Assembly: GCA_016787265.1 (NCBI GenBank)
Contig: JAEUVF010000010.1
Span: 529,439-593,438, forward strand
Length of the DNA stretch: 64,000 nt
Reading direction: 5' to 3'
DNA from: Flavipsychrobacter sp.
Lineage (GTDB): Bacteria > Bacteroidota > Bacteroidia > Chitinophagales > Chitinophagaceae
The notes under the pieces were generated by a model. That model did no database searches. It was not told where the DNA came from and worked only from the letters and a program-made list of their open reading frames with translations. The first letter of the stretch is position 1, and the number at the start of each line of letters is the position of its first letter. The position numbers were made by a program, and so were the translations under genes. Positions 51,029 to 59,229 of this stretch are shown one piece after another.

Positions 51029-52000
51029 TTAATCAAAACTTTGGTTGCTGGCTGCAGCCAATTTGAGCAGGCGGTCGTACTGTTCCGGAGTGAGGTCATT
51101 ATAGAAGAAATATACCGGATCGAGCCGTTTTCCATTTTTATGGACTTCATAGTGCAGGTGCGGTCCGGTTGATTTTCCGGTACTGCCCACATAACCGATG
51201 ATTTCTCCCCGTTTTACTCTTTGGCCCCCTTTGGCTTTAATCCGGTACATATGCCCATAAAGAGTCTCATACCCATAACCGTGGTTGATGATGACATGAT
51301 TCCCATATCCGTTTCCGGTATTGCCGGCAAGTTTTACAGATCCGTTGGCAGTAGCATAAATCGGAGTACCCTGAGGTGCCGCGAAATCAAGTCCCGCATG
51401 CATTTTCACGGTTTTATAAACCGGGTCGATGCGGTACCCAAAACCGGAAGCAATTCTTCTTAGATCCGAGTTGCTGACAGGTTGAATGGCCGGAGTGGCG
51501 GCCAGGAGGATCTCTTTATTTTTAATAAATCCTTCAATATCGTCATAGGATTTATGCTGATAAGCAGCTCGTTTGATCAGGTTGTTTAAGGTGCCGACAA
51601 TATCGGTGTAAAGGGCGTCTGCGTCCATCGCCTGTACGAGTAGAATCTCCTTTTGTTTTTCCATTTCCTTAACGCGTGCACTGTCGGGGATTGGACTGGC
51701 CTCAAAAATGGACCGGTAAATTTCATTGTCTCGTTTCTCCAGTTCCGTCATCTGTTGCTTCAACTTGCCCAGTTGCAGATTGAGCAGGTCGTAGTTGTCA
51801 CGGGCCCGTTCATAATTCTGGCGAAGAATTTTTTCTTTGGGAGAATCCAGGTATTGAAAGGCAATCGAAACAATAATCAGGGCAGTAACCAGGGAGCCGG
51901 CAATAAATCCAAGAGCGCGCAGCAATTTCACCCGCAATGGGGTCTCAAGCTTCTCGTATCGAAGGGTCGTAGGGTTATAGTAATATTTAATTTTTTTCAT
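51029..52000 (-). CDS. M23 family metallopeptidase, membrane-anchored, coiled coil
   Basis: A 323-residue peptidoglycan hydrolase-like protein. A cytoplasmic segment (KIKYYYNPTTLRYEKLETPL) precedes one transmembrane helix (ALGFIAGSLVTALIIVSIAF) and a periplasmic coiled coil (residues ~60-170, with QLGKLKQQMTELEKRD). The LytM domain at the C-terminus has MHAGLDFAAPQGTPIYAT, VIINHGYGYETLYGHMYR and GPHLHYEVHK, a complete zinc site. The start is the ATG giving the KIKYYYNPTTLRYEK opening, typical of this group in Bacteroidota; the ORF runs on upstream. Divergent from alaS with about 100 bases between starts. Confidence 0.93.
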   Translation of the reverse strand: MKKIKYYYNPTTLRYEKLETPLRVKLLRALGFIAGSLVTALIIVSIAFQYLDSPKEKILRQNYERARDNYDLLNLQLGKLKQQMTELEKRDNEIYRSIFEASPIPDSARVKEMEKQKEILLVQAMDADALYTDIVGTLNNLIKRAAYQHKSYDDIEGFIKNKEILLAATPAIQPVSNSDLRRIASGFGYRIDPVYKTVKMHAGLDFAAPQGTPIYATANGSVKLAGNTGNGYGNHVIINHGYGYETLYGHMYRIKAKGGQRVKRGEIIGYVGSTGKSTGPHLHYEVHKNGKRLDPVYFFYNDLTPEQYDRLLKLAAASNQSFD

Positions 52001-52024
52001 ATATGCCTGCACAGCCCATTTCCT

Positions 52025-52032
52025 TAGCTTTG
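52025..52032 (+). promoter_or_regulatory. -7 promoter box of alaS
   Basis: An exact TAGCTTTG followed by C, giving a leader of about 65 bases that contains a hairpin. Confidence 0.55.
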
Positions 52033-52038
52033 CACCAC

Positions 52039-52077
52039 TTTCGCCGGCTTTGCGCAAATATAGCAGGCGCGGCGAAA
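52039..52077 (+). promoter_or_regulatory. Inverted repeat in the alaS leader
   Basis: Perfect 7-bp arms TTTCGCC and GGCGAAA with a 25-base interior that adds GC-rich pairing (GCGC against GCGC). It lies within the transcribed leader if the upstream -7 box is used, about 27 bases before the ATG. It could be an RNA hairpin or a protein operator. Confidence 0.4.
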
Positions 52078-52103
52078 AATACGCTCAAGAATCATTCCGA
52101 ATT

Positions 52104-54719
52104 ATGTTGACAAGTGCTGAAATAAGAAAAGCTTTCCTGGATTTTTTTGCTTCCAAGGGACATATGATCGTGCCATCTGCGCCAATAGTAGTGAAAAACG
52201 ACCCAACGTTGATGTTTACCAACGCAGGTATGAACCAGTTCAAGGATTATTTCCTTGGGAATAAAAAAGCGCCTTACTCAAGGGTGGCAGACACGCAGAA
52301 ATGTTTGCGGGTAAGCGGAAAACACAACGATCTGGAAGAAGTAGGTGTTGATACCTATCATCACACCATGTTTGAAATGCTCGGTAACTGGAGTTTTGGT
52401 GATTATTTCAAGAAGGAGGCAATCGAATGGAGCTGGGAATTGCTTACCGAAGTTTATAAAATTCCAAAAGATCGGTTATACGTGACTGTTTTTGAGGGAG
52501 ATCCCAAAGAAAACCTGCCTGCATCAACTATTGCGCTGGCAAAATGGAAAGAGCTGGTGGCAGAGGATCATATTGTGTATGGAAATAAAAAAGATAATTT
52601 CTGGGAGATGGGTGATACCGGTCCATGTGGTCCCTGCAGTGAGATCCATGTGGATTGCCGTCCGGATACTGAACGTGCCCAGGTACCAGGTCGTGATCTC
52701 GTCAACAAAGACCATCCCCAGGTAATTGAGATATGGAACAATGTATTTATTCAATACAACCGTAAGAAAGATGGTAGCCTGGAGCCACTTCCTTCTACCC
52801 ATGTAGATACAGGGATGGGATTTGAGCGACTGGTTCGGGTATTGCAGGGTAAACCATCCAATTATGATACGGACGTATTTACTGGTACCATAGCGGCAAC
52901 GGAGAAGATTACAGGAAAAACATATGGCTTCAGTGACAACCGCGCGGATATTGCGTTTCGGGTGATTGCGGATCATATCCGGGCTATTGGATTCACGATT
53001 GCAGACGGACAGCTGCCTTCGAATACGGGTGCAGGTTATGTGATCCGCCGGATTCTTCGCAGAGCGGTTCGTTATTACTATTCTTATCTTGATTACAAGC
53101 AACCTCTGTTATTTCAATTGATACCGGTACTCGCAAAACAATTTGAAACAGTATTCCCGGAATTACAGCAACAGCTGGATTTCGTGAGTAAAGTGGTAAA
53201 AGAAGAGGAAGAAGCTTTCTTGCGTACGCTGGAGAAAGGATTGAAAAAAATGGATGATATAATGGCTGGATCCGCTACTTCGATTGATGGTACAGCTGCC
53301 TTTGAATTATACGACACTTATGGGTTCCCGTTAGATCTTACAATGCTGATTGCACGGGAAAATAAATTAAACGTGGATGAGGCCGGATTCAGGAAGGAAA
53401 TGGAGCAGCAGAAAGAAAGGAGTCGCGCTGCTACAGTGGTGGACACCGAAGACTGGGTAAACTTCCAGGAAGATCAATCCTCCGTATTTGTGGGATTTGA
53501 CCAGCTGGAAGTGGAAACCAAACTGATCCGTTACCGTAAGGTAAAAGCAAAGGGAAAAGAGGCGTATCAGTTGGTTTTATCCACCACACCTTTTTATGCA
53601 GAAAGCGGTGGACAGGTGGGTGATACCGGGATACTTTCCTTTGAAGGAGAAGAGATCATTGTGGTGGATACGAAAAAGGAAAATGATCTTATCATTCATG
53701 TGGCGGAAAAATTGCCGGTGAATATTACAGGAATTGTAACTGCCAGGGTGGATGCAGGTAAGCGCCAGGAAACGGCTGTGCATCACTCCGCAACACACCT
53801 GTTGCATGCTGCATTACGGGAGGTGTTAGGTAAACATGTGGCACAGAAGGGATCCCTGGTAAATGGTAAGCAATTGCGATTCGATTTTTCGCATTTCGCA
53901 AAAGTGAATGAGGAAGAATTGGCACGGATTGAAGTGATGGTGAATGAAAAAATCCGCCAGAACTGGCCGGTAGTAATCCGGGAAATGCCCAAAGAAGAAG
54001 CAATAACCGCTGGCGCGATGGCACTTTTCGGGGAGAAATATGCTGACCTGGTGCGGGTGGTTACGATTGACCCGATGTATTCAATTGAACTATGCGGCGG
54101 AACTCATGTGAAATCAACCGGTGAGTTAGGATACTTTAAAATTGTAAGTGAATCAGCAGTGGCAGCAGGAGTGCGCAGAATGGAAGCTGTGGCCGGAGGT
54201 GCATTTGGAAACTGGTTAACAGAACAGGTGGAGCAATTGGAATTGGTGAAAACTGCGTTTAAAAATCCAAAAGAGTTATCGAAATCAGTTGAGGCTGCGC
54301 TGGCTGAAAATGCCCAGTTGAAAAAGCAATTGGAATCTCTGGAAAACCGGGCCCTGGTTGGAATACGAAATGAGTTGCTCCGGAAAGATGAGATCATTAA
54401 TGGCATAACGTTTATTGGTGATATTGTGGAAGTGGGCAATGCGGACGCGCTTAAGAAATTATGCTTCGATCTTAAAAACAACCTGAATGATTATGTGGTG
54501 GTATTAGGTGCCAATATTGGCGGCAAACCAGCTATCGCGATTTCAATTGCAGATACGGTGGTAGCTGCCCGGGGGCTCGACGCGGGTAAACTCATCAAGG
54601 AAAAAGTGGCGCCCCTGATCAAGGGTGGTGGTGGTGGTCAGAAAAACCTTGCAACCGCCGGTGGACAGGATGCCAGCAATCTGCCTGCCGTAATTGCCGC
54701 CATACGATCCCAGCTTTAA
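52104..54719 (+). CDS. alaS: Alanyl-tRNA synthetase
   Basis: An 871-residue class II synthetase. The chosen ATG gives MLTSAEIRKAFLDFFASKGH, the usual start; the frame upstream is not conserved in character. Motifs: FTNAGMNQFKDYFLG, HNDLEEVGVDTYHHTMFEML, GNWSFGDYFKKEAIEWSW, the editing-domain zinc ligands HHSATHLLHAALREVLG and LCGGTHV, and a C-terminal Gly-rich domain (LIKGGGGGQKNLATAGGQ) that binds tRNA. Length is standard. It stands alone; the PDZ protein gene follows with its own promoter. Confidence 0.97.
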   Translation: MLTSAEIRKAFLDFFASKGHMIVPSAPIVVKNDPTLMFTNAGMNQFKDYFLGNKKAPYSRVADTQKCLRVSGKHNDLEEVGVDTYHHTMFEMLGNWSFGDYFKKEAIEWSWELLTEVYKIPKDRLYVTVFEGDPKENLPASTIALAKWKELVAEDHIVYGNKKDNFWEMGDTGPCGPCSEIHVDCRPDTERAQVPGRDLVNKDHPQVIEIWNNVFIQYNRKKDGSLEPLPSTHVDTGMGFERLVRVLQGKPSNYDTDVFTGTIAATEKITGKTYGFSDNRADIAFRVIADHIRAIGFTIADGQLPSNTGAGYVIRRILRRAVRYYYSYLDYKQPLLFQLIPVLAKQFETVFPELQQQLDFVSKVVKEEEEAFLRTLEKGLKKMDDIMAGSATSIDGTAAFELYDTYGFPLDLTMLIARENKLNVDEAGFRKEMEQQKERSRAATVVDTEDWVNFQEDQSSVFVGFDQLEVETKLIRYRKVKAKGKEAYQLVLSTTPFYAESGGQVGDTGILSFEGEEIIVVDTKKENDLIIHVAEKLPVNITGIVTARVDAGKRQETAVHHSATHLLHAALREVLGKHVAQKGSLVNGKQLRFDFSHFAKVNEEELARIEVMVNEKIRQNWPVVIREMPKEEAITAGAMALFGEKYADLVRVVTIDPMYSIELCGGTHVKSTGELGYFKIVSESAVAAGVRRMEAVAGGAFGNWLTEQVEQLELVKTAFKNPKELSKSVEAALAENAQLKKQLESLENRALVGIRNELLRKDEIINGITFIGDIVEVGNADALKKLCFDLKNNLNDYVVVLGANIGGKPAIAISIADTVVAARGLDAGKLIKEKVAPLIKGGGGGQKNLATAGGQDASNLPAVIAAIRSQL

Positions 54720-54816
54720 AGCTTTACCCGCTCCTGCGGTCGGGCAAATCACTTTTGATACGGAGTTACACCGGCGGCCTGGGTTCCCAGCTCACGTAAC
54801 CTGGTAGGTAAATTAA

Positions 54817-54870
54817 CATTTCCGAAATGTTTCGTAGATTGAAAACTTCTCCTATATTTGATCTACGAAA
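54817..54870 (+). promoter_or_regulatory. Promoter and double operator-like region of the PDZ protein gene
   Basis: An exact -7 box TATATTTG (54853-54860) lies between perfect 10-bp inverted repeats TTTCGTAGAT (54830-54839) and ATCTACGAAA (54861-54870), whose centres are 31 bases apart, about three helical turns. A second palindrome, CATTTC-C-GAAATG (54817-54829), abuts the left arm. The arrangement looks like a repressor or activator site wrapped around the core promoter; the leader to the ATG is about 20 bases. The 160-base gap from alaS otherwise holds only small GC-rich palindromes near the alaS stop. Confidence 0.55.
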
Positions 54871-54880
54871 ATCACCGTAA

Positions 54881-55951
54881 ATGAAAAATAATATGAAAGC
54901 GATTCAGTTTGCAGCCGCTGGTTTAGGAATACTGATGGTTATGGCTCAGCCGGTATCTGCCCAGCAAAAGGAAAAGGAAGGACTTGGGGAATATGATCAG
55001 ATCATTATAAAGAGGAAGGGGGAGAAAGGGGAGAAAGGAGACAAGGGAGACAAGGGGGACAAGGGGGGCAAGGATGTGAAGCTGACGATTGTCATAAAGG
55101 ATGATAAAGTGGAGGTTAACGGCAAGCCCCTGGCGGAATTTAACAACGATGAAATAGCCATTCTTAAGAAGAATATCATTGTTCGGGATGGAAATACCAT
55201 GCGTGTTACCATTCCAAGGCAACCCCGTTCACCTTTTCAGGATGGTGGTTTGCAGGGCCGTGTAGAGGAAGACAGGGTTATTGAACTCCGCGGTATAAAC
55301 AAGGCATTCCTCGGTGTGTCCACTGAAAAATCGGAACGGGGGGCTGTGATTATGGAGGTAACGGAAGGTAGTGCAGCGCAAAAAGCCGGATTGAAGACAG
55401 GTGATATTATTACCAGAATTAACGATATCAAAATTGAATCACCCCAGGCGCTGACCGATGCCATTGGGAAATTCAAGCCGGAAGAAAAGATCAAAGTAGG
55501 GTATTTGCGGGATGGCAAATCCGCTGAGCTGACAGCCACCCTGGGTCAGCGGGCGTCGGCATTCAGTTTCAATGGCAGAGAACCCATGATTATACCTTTT
55601 GACAATGAAGATTTCAATATTGAAGGCTTCAGAGGGCGGAATTTCAATTTTAATTGGAATGAAAATCAGCCTAAACTTGGCATCAAGGCCCAGGATACAG
55701 AAGATGGTAAAGGAGTAAAAGTGTTGGAAGTGGATGAGGAATCAGCGGCTGCAAAAGCCGGTATCAAAGAGGGGGATATCATTACTTCCTTTGATGGTAA
55801 ACCAATTAATAGTGTGAATGAACTGGTAGATGGCAACAGGGCTGCGCGTGAAGCCAAAAAGATCAGCCTGCCAATCGGATTTATGAGGGATGGTAAGTCG
55901 CAGCAGGTAGAACTCAAAGTTCCCCGCAAACTGCGGACCGCAGAACTTTGA
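54881..55951 (+). CDS. Exported two-PDZ protein with a collagen-like segment
   Basis: A 356-residue protein with signal peptide (ending PVSAQQ). Residues ~45-65 form a short collagen-like run, GEKGEKGDKGDKGDKGGKD (six Gly-X-Lys triplets), encoded by nine-base GGAGACAAG-type repeats. Two PDZ domains follow, at about 145-225 (FLGVSTEKSERGAVIMEVTE, AGLKTGDIITRINDIKI) and 265-345 (LGIKAQDTEDGKGVKVLEVD, AGIKEGDIITSFDGKPI). No protease domain is present, so it is not a DegP homologue; it may bind exposed C-termini in the periplasm or on the surface. Its promoter lies within an inverted repeat, suggesting tight regulation. Confidence 0.8.
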   Translation: MKNNMKAIQFAAAGLGILMVMAQPVSAQQKEKEGLGEYDQIIIKRKGEKGEKGDKGDKGDKGGKDVKLTIVIKDDKVEVNGKPLAEFNNDEIAILKKNIIVRDGNTMRVTIPRQPRSPFQDGGLQGRVEEDRVIELRGINKAFLGVSTEKSERGAVIMEVTEGSAAQKAGLKTGDIITRINDIKIESPQALTDAIGKFKPEEKIKVGYLRDGKSAELTATLGQRASAFSFNGREPMIIPFDNEDFNIEGFRGRNFNFNWNENQPKLGIKAQDTEDGKGVKVLEVDEESAAAKAGIKEGDIITSFDGKPINSVNELVDGNRAAREAKKISLPIGFMRDGKSQQVELKVPRKLRTAEL

Positions 55952-55972
55952 TCTTCAATGAGATTAAATAAC

Positions 55973-56005
55973 AAGGGTGGGTGCCGGAATTCGGTACCCA
56001 CCCTT
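55973..56005. terminator. Terminator-like hairpin after the PDZ protein gene
   Basis: A 14-bp near-perfect inverted repeat (AAGGGTGGGTGCCG with one G-T-type mismatch, loop around GAATTC) begins 22 bases past the stop codon. The following T tract is weak and runs into a long pyrimidine stretch. Confidence 0.6.
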
Positions 56006-56007
56006 CT

Positions 56008-56128
56008 CGTTTCCGTCTTTCTTTGTCCCTTCCTCCCTTGTCTCCTGTATCCCCTGTCTCCTCTGTCTCCCGTCTCCCTTGCCCCTCTTCCATTCCCCTC
56101 TTCCTTTCCTCCATTCCTCCTACCTTTG
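56008..56128 (+). promoter_or_regulatory. Long pyrimidine tract ending in the gatB -7 box
   Basis: About 110 bases almost purely C and T, with repeated TGTCTCC and CCTTTCC motifs, lead directly to an exact TACCTTTG (56121-56128) followed by CGGC and the gatB ATG. The tract is not coding: the frame across it is proline/serine/leucine-rich, with no family features. Such tracts can form triplex DNA. Confidence 0.6.
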
Positions 56129-56132
56129 CGGC

Positions 56133-57608
56133 ATGGAAGCAAGCATCGCTGAAGCGCAAGTTCAGTTGGAGGAAAAATATGAACTGGTCATCGGATTAGA
56201 AGTTCATGCCCAATTATCAACCCAAACGAAATTGTTTTGTGGTGATTCAGCCAGCTTTGGCGGGGCACCCAATACTCATATCAGCCCGATCACGCTGGCT
56301 TATCCAGGTACCTTACCCAGGCTCAATAAAGAAGCCATGGTGTCAGCAGTGAAGATGGGACTGGCCTGTGGCTGCCGGATCACTGAAACCAACTGGTTTG
56401 CCAGGAAACATTATTTCTATCCGGATTTGCCCAAAGGCTACCAGACATCCCAGCACATTAATAATATTTGCCAGGGTGGGGCGGTACGGATCCATGCAAA
56501 TGGGAAGGAACGCGCTGTAAAGTTGCACCATATCCACCTGGAAGAAGATGCGGGAAAAAGTATTCACGATGTGCATCCTGAAAAGACAGCGATCGATCAC
56601 AACCGGGCAGGCGTACCACTTATTGAAATCGTATCCGAGCCGGATATGTACAGTGCGGAAGAAGCCTATGCCTTTGTTACGGAGATTCGGAAACTGGTCC
56701 GTTTTCTGGGAATTTGTGATGGGAATATGGAGGAGGGAAGCATGCGTTGTGATGCCAATATCTCCATCCGGCCTAGAGGAGAAAAAAAACTGGGAACTAA
56801 AGTTGAGGTTAAAAACCTGAACTCCATACGAAATGTAAAAAGAGCGATTGAAATTGAAGCGCAACGAATGATGGAGATGGCAGAGCGGGGGGAAATCATT
56901 CAGCAACAAACCAGGAGTTTTGATGCCGACCGAATGATAACCTTTTCCCTTCGATCCAAAGAGGAAGCAAATGACTACCGCTATTTTCCGGATCCTGATC
57001 TTCCGCCATTTGTAATATCTGCAGCACAGTTGGAGTCGATTCGCACTCAGCTGCCGGAACTGCCGGATGCGATCCTGCAGCGTTATTTGAAAGATTACCA
57101 GCTACCAGTCTACGATGCCAGGTTATTAAGTGATGAAAAGGAACTGGTGCAGTATTTTGATGAAACCATTCAATTTACGAAACAATACAAGGCTGTTGCA
57201 AACTGGTTATTGGGCCCTATCAAAGCCTGGCTCAATGAAAACAACCAGCAACTTGATCAGTTTAAACTTATACCTGAGCAACTTGCTAAGCTGGTAGAAC
57301 TGGTACAATCCGGCAAAATTAGTTTCTCATCAGCATCCTCCCGCTTATTCCCCAGATTACTGGATCAGCCAGATACCGACCCTGCAACTCTTGCTGCTTC
57401 CCTTCAATTGCTCCAGGATGCAGGAGAAGACCAGATTGAACAATGGGTAACTGAAGTGTTATCCAAAATGCCGGATAAAGTTGCCGAATACAAAAAAGGA
57501 AAAAGGGGACTGATTGGTCTGTTCATGGGTGAGGTGAAGAAAGTATCAAAGGGAAAAGCAGATCCCAAAACAACTACTGCTGTATTAGAGCAAAAACTAA
57601 ATCAATAA
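56133..57608 (+). CDS. gatB: Aspartyl/glutamyl-tRNA amidotransferase subunit B
   Basis: A 491-residue GatB, part of the GatCAB complex that converts misacylated Glu-tRNAGln (and Asp-tRNAAsn) by transamidation. The chosen ATG begins MEASIAEAQVQLEEKYELVI; the longer upstream frame is translated pyrimidine tract and is rejected. Motifs: LVIGLEVHAQLSTQTKLFCG, YPGTLPRLNKEAMVSAVKMG, the HKYFYPDLPKGYQ-type site as HYFYPDLPKGYQTSQ, HLEEDAGKSIHDVH and IDHNRAGVPLIEIVSEPDMY. The C-terminal YqeY-like tail is present. gatA and gatC are not in the window. A TlpA-type lipoprotein gene starts ten bases downstream. Confidence 0.96.
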   Translation: MEASIAEAQVQLEEKYELVIGLEVHAQLSTQTKLFCGDSASFGGAPNTHISPITLAYPGTLPRLNKEAMVSAVKMGLACGCRITETNWFARKHYFYPDLPKGYQTSQHINNICQGGAVRIHANGKERAVKLHHIHLEEDAGKSIHDVHPEKTAIDHNRAGVPLIEIVSEPDMYSAEEAYAFVTEIRKLVRFLGICDGNMEEGSMRCDANISIRPRGEKKLGTKVEVKNLNSIRNVKRAIEIEAQRMMEMAERGEIIQQQTRSFDADRMITFSLRSKEEANDYRYFPDPDLPPFVISAAQLESIRTQLPELPDAILQRYLKDYQLPVYDARLLSDEKELVQYFDETIQFTKQYKAVANWLLGPIKAWLNENNQQLDQFKLIPEQLAKLVELVQSGKISFSSASSRLFPRLLDQPDTDPATLAASLQLLQDAGEDQIEQWVTEVLSKMPDKVAEYKKGKRGLIGLFMGEVKKVSKGKADPKTTTAVLEQKLNQ

Positions 57609-57618
57609 ATAAGAACGT

Positions 57619-58803
57619 ATGAAATTTTCGCGGTTATTAAACAGCATGATTGTATTTCTGCTGTTGATTCTGGCATCCTGCCAGACAAAAAAAAAGGGAG
57701 GGGATTTTTCGGTAGTGGTGAAATTTACCAATGCTGATCAGCTAACTCCAATGGCTAACCGCAGAATTCAAATTGAGGAAATTCCATTTGGATCAGATGC
57801 CGTTCCTATTATCCTGGATTCAACTACAATAAAAGATGCAAGCGGCACTGTTACCTTAAATGCTAAAGCCAAAGAAGAGGGTGTATATGAAGTTTCGGTT
57901 GAAGAAGGCCCTGTATTCCTGGTTGTGAATGATTCAGAAGAGATCACTGTTGAGCTGGATATGTCCAAAAGAGAAAAAAACTATTCTGTTACAGGATCGC
58001 CGGCAAGCAGGCAGATTCAGGACCTCATTAATGAGTACAGCGATCGTAGTTTACAGATCAATGATGTTTTTGCGAAACTCGATAGTATTAAATCATTTCC
58101 GGGTTCTGATACCGCGGTGCTGGAAATGACAGATAAAAAGAATAAACTCATCGCTGATCTTACCAGCTATGTGAAAGGAGTGGTTAGTAAAAGTGAGAGT
58201 CCGGCTGTAAGTATGTTTTCACTTGGTCTGGCTTCTCAGATAGTACCAAGAAATGAATTCGAGCAGATTCTAACGGAAACGGTTAAACGCTTTCCTGCCT
58301 ATGGAAGTTTACAGTCTGTGAAAAAAACATTTGATCAGCAAAAGGCGCAGCTGGAAGAAATGGAAAGAAAGCAATCGGCCAAAAGTTTAGTTGGCAAACC
58401 TGCTCCTGAGTTAATCATGCCAGATCAGAATGGGAAGTCAATGTCCATTTCAGGCTTTAAAGGAAAATATGTGTTGGTTGATTTCTGGGCAAGCTGGTGC
58501 GGACCCTGCAGAAAGGAGAATCCAAACGTGGTAAGGGCTTATGATAAGTTTCGTGAGAAGAACTTTACAATCCTGGGTGTATCATTGGACAAAAGCCGGG
58601 AAGACTGGCTGGAAGCTGTAATAGCTGATCAGCTAACCTGGTCACATATGAGTGATTTAAAATTTTGGGAAAGTGAATCTGTAAAAGTATATGGATTCGA
58701 AGGAATACCTTACAATGTTTTAATAGATCCAAATGGGATTATCATTGCAGAAAATTTGAGAGGACCTGATCTTGAAAATAAATTACAGGAAGTATTGAAA
58801 TAG
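57619..58803 (+). CDS. TlpA-like thioredoxin lipoprotein
   Basis: A 394-residue lipoprotein (lipobox LLILASC near residue 21). The N-terminal ~110 mature residues form a beta-rich DUF4369-like domain (FSVVVKFTNADQLTPMANRR onward), the middle is helical, and the C-terminal ~140 residues form a redoxin domain with active site VDFWASWCGPCRKE and cis-proline FEGIPYNV. It is likely a periplasmic or outer-membrane-attached thiol reductase. It is smaller than the TPR-TlpA protein at 3.4-5.3 kb and follows gatB by ten bases, so it may ride on the gatB transcript. A terminator follows. Confidence 0.9.
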   Translation: MKFSRLLNSMIVFLLLILASCQTKKKGGDFSVVVKFTNADQLTPMANRRIQIEEIPFGSDAVPIILDSTTIKDASGTVTLNAKAKEEGVYEVSVEEGPVFLVVNDSEEITVELDMSKREKNYSVTGSPASRQIQDLINEYSDRSLQINDVFAKLDSIKSFPGSDTAVLEMTDKKNKLIADLTSYVKGVVSKSESPAVSMFSLGLASQIVPRNEFEQILTETVKRFPAYGSLQSVKKTFDQQKAQLEEMERKQSAKSLVGKPAPELIMPDQNGKSMSISGFKGKYVLVDFWASWCGPCRKENPNVVRAYDKFREKNFTILGVSLDKSREDWLEAVIADQLTWSHMSDLKFWESESVKVYGFEGIPYNVLIDPNGIIIAENLRGPDLENKLQEVLK

Positions 58804-58821
58804 AGCATTTACCACTCATAT

Positions 58822-58853
58822 AAAAAAAAGGAACTATGATGTTCCTTTTTTTT
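58822..58853 (+). terminator. Terminator after the TlpA-like lipoprotein gene
   Basis: AAAAAAAGGAAC, six bases, then GTTCCTTTTTTTT, a perfect hairpin with an extended T run, about 20 bases after the stop codon. Confidence 0.92.
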
Positions 58854-59229
58854 ATTGCATAAACTAATCATGTGTTTTGCTAAATGTTCACAAATTTTAT
58901 ATGCACTTCTATATAATTAATTTTTCAAATTAATTGTAAATAATTGCAATTGTAAAGTAGAAATAAAATATTGATAGAAGAAAATAGAAAAAATACCATT
59001 TGTTTTTAACCAAAGTTTAAACTTACTGTGGTTAATTTGTTAATTCTTCTAAATAAGAATTACACATGAGACAGCTAAGCCCTAGTGAGATAAGATATAA
59101 TTGTAAACACTCCTTCGATCAAATTATCATGAAAAATTTTTCTTGCCCTGGAACTCAGTCCTGGTGCAGCTTTTCATGAATTCGCCTGTCATACTATTTA
59201 ACAAAGATTTTTTTTAATCTAAACACACA
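58854..59229 (+). promoter_or_regulatory. AT-rich upstream region of the second susC gene
   Basis: No ORF is plausible here. Features: an 8-bp inverted repeat TAATTCTT/AAGAATTA (59041-59048 and 59055-59062), a TATAATTG box around 59096-59103 (one mismatch from TAnnTTTG) and an imperfect repeat CTGGAACTCAGTCCTGG near 59150. The leader from the box would be about 125 bases, long for this window and possibly regulatory. No sigma/anti-sigma genes are next to the locus. Confidence 0.4.

Noticed and set aside
54720..54816. Possible riboswitch or tRNA-like fold after alaS
   Set aside because: Small GC-rich palindromes (for example CTGGG-TT-CCCAG) occur, but I could not assemble a cloverleaf, T-box or known aptamer core.
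54881..55951. DegP/HtrA-type serine protease
   Set aside because: Two PDZ domains are present, but there is no trypsin-like domain or GNSGG motif; the N-terminus is collagen-like and too short to hide one.
55977..56132. 52-codon N-terminal extension of gatB starting at GTG
   Set aside because: It is the translated pyrimidine tract (Pro/Ser/Leu/Phe runs), with no family match; the ATG after the -7 box gives the standard GatB start.
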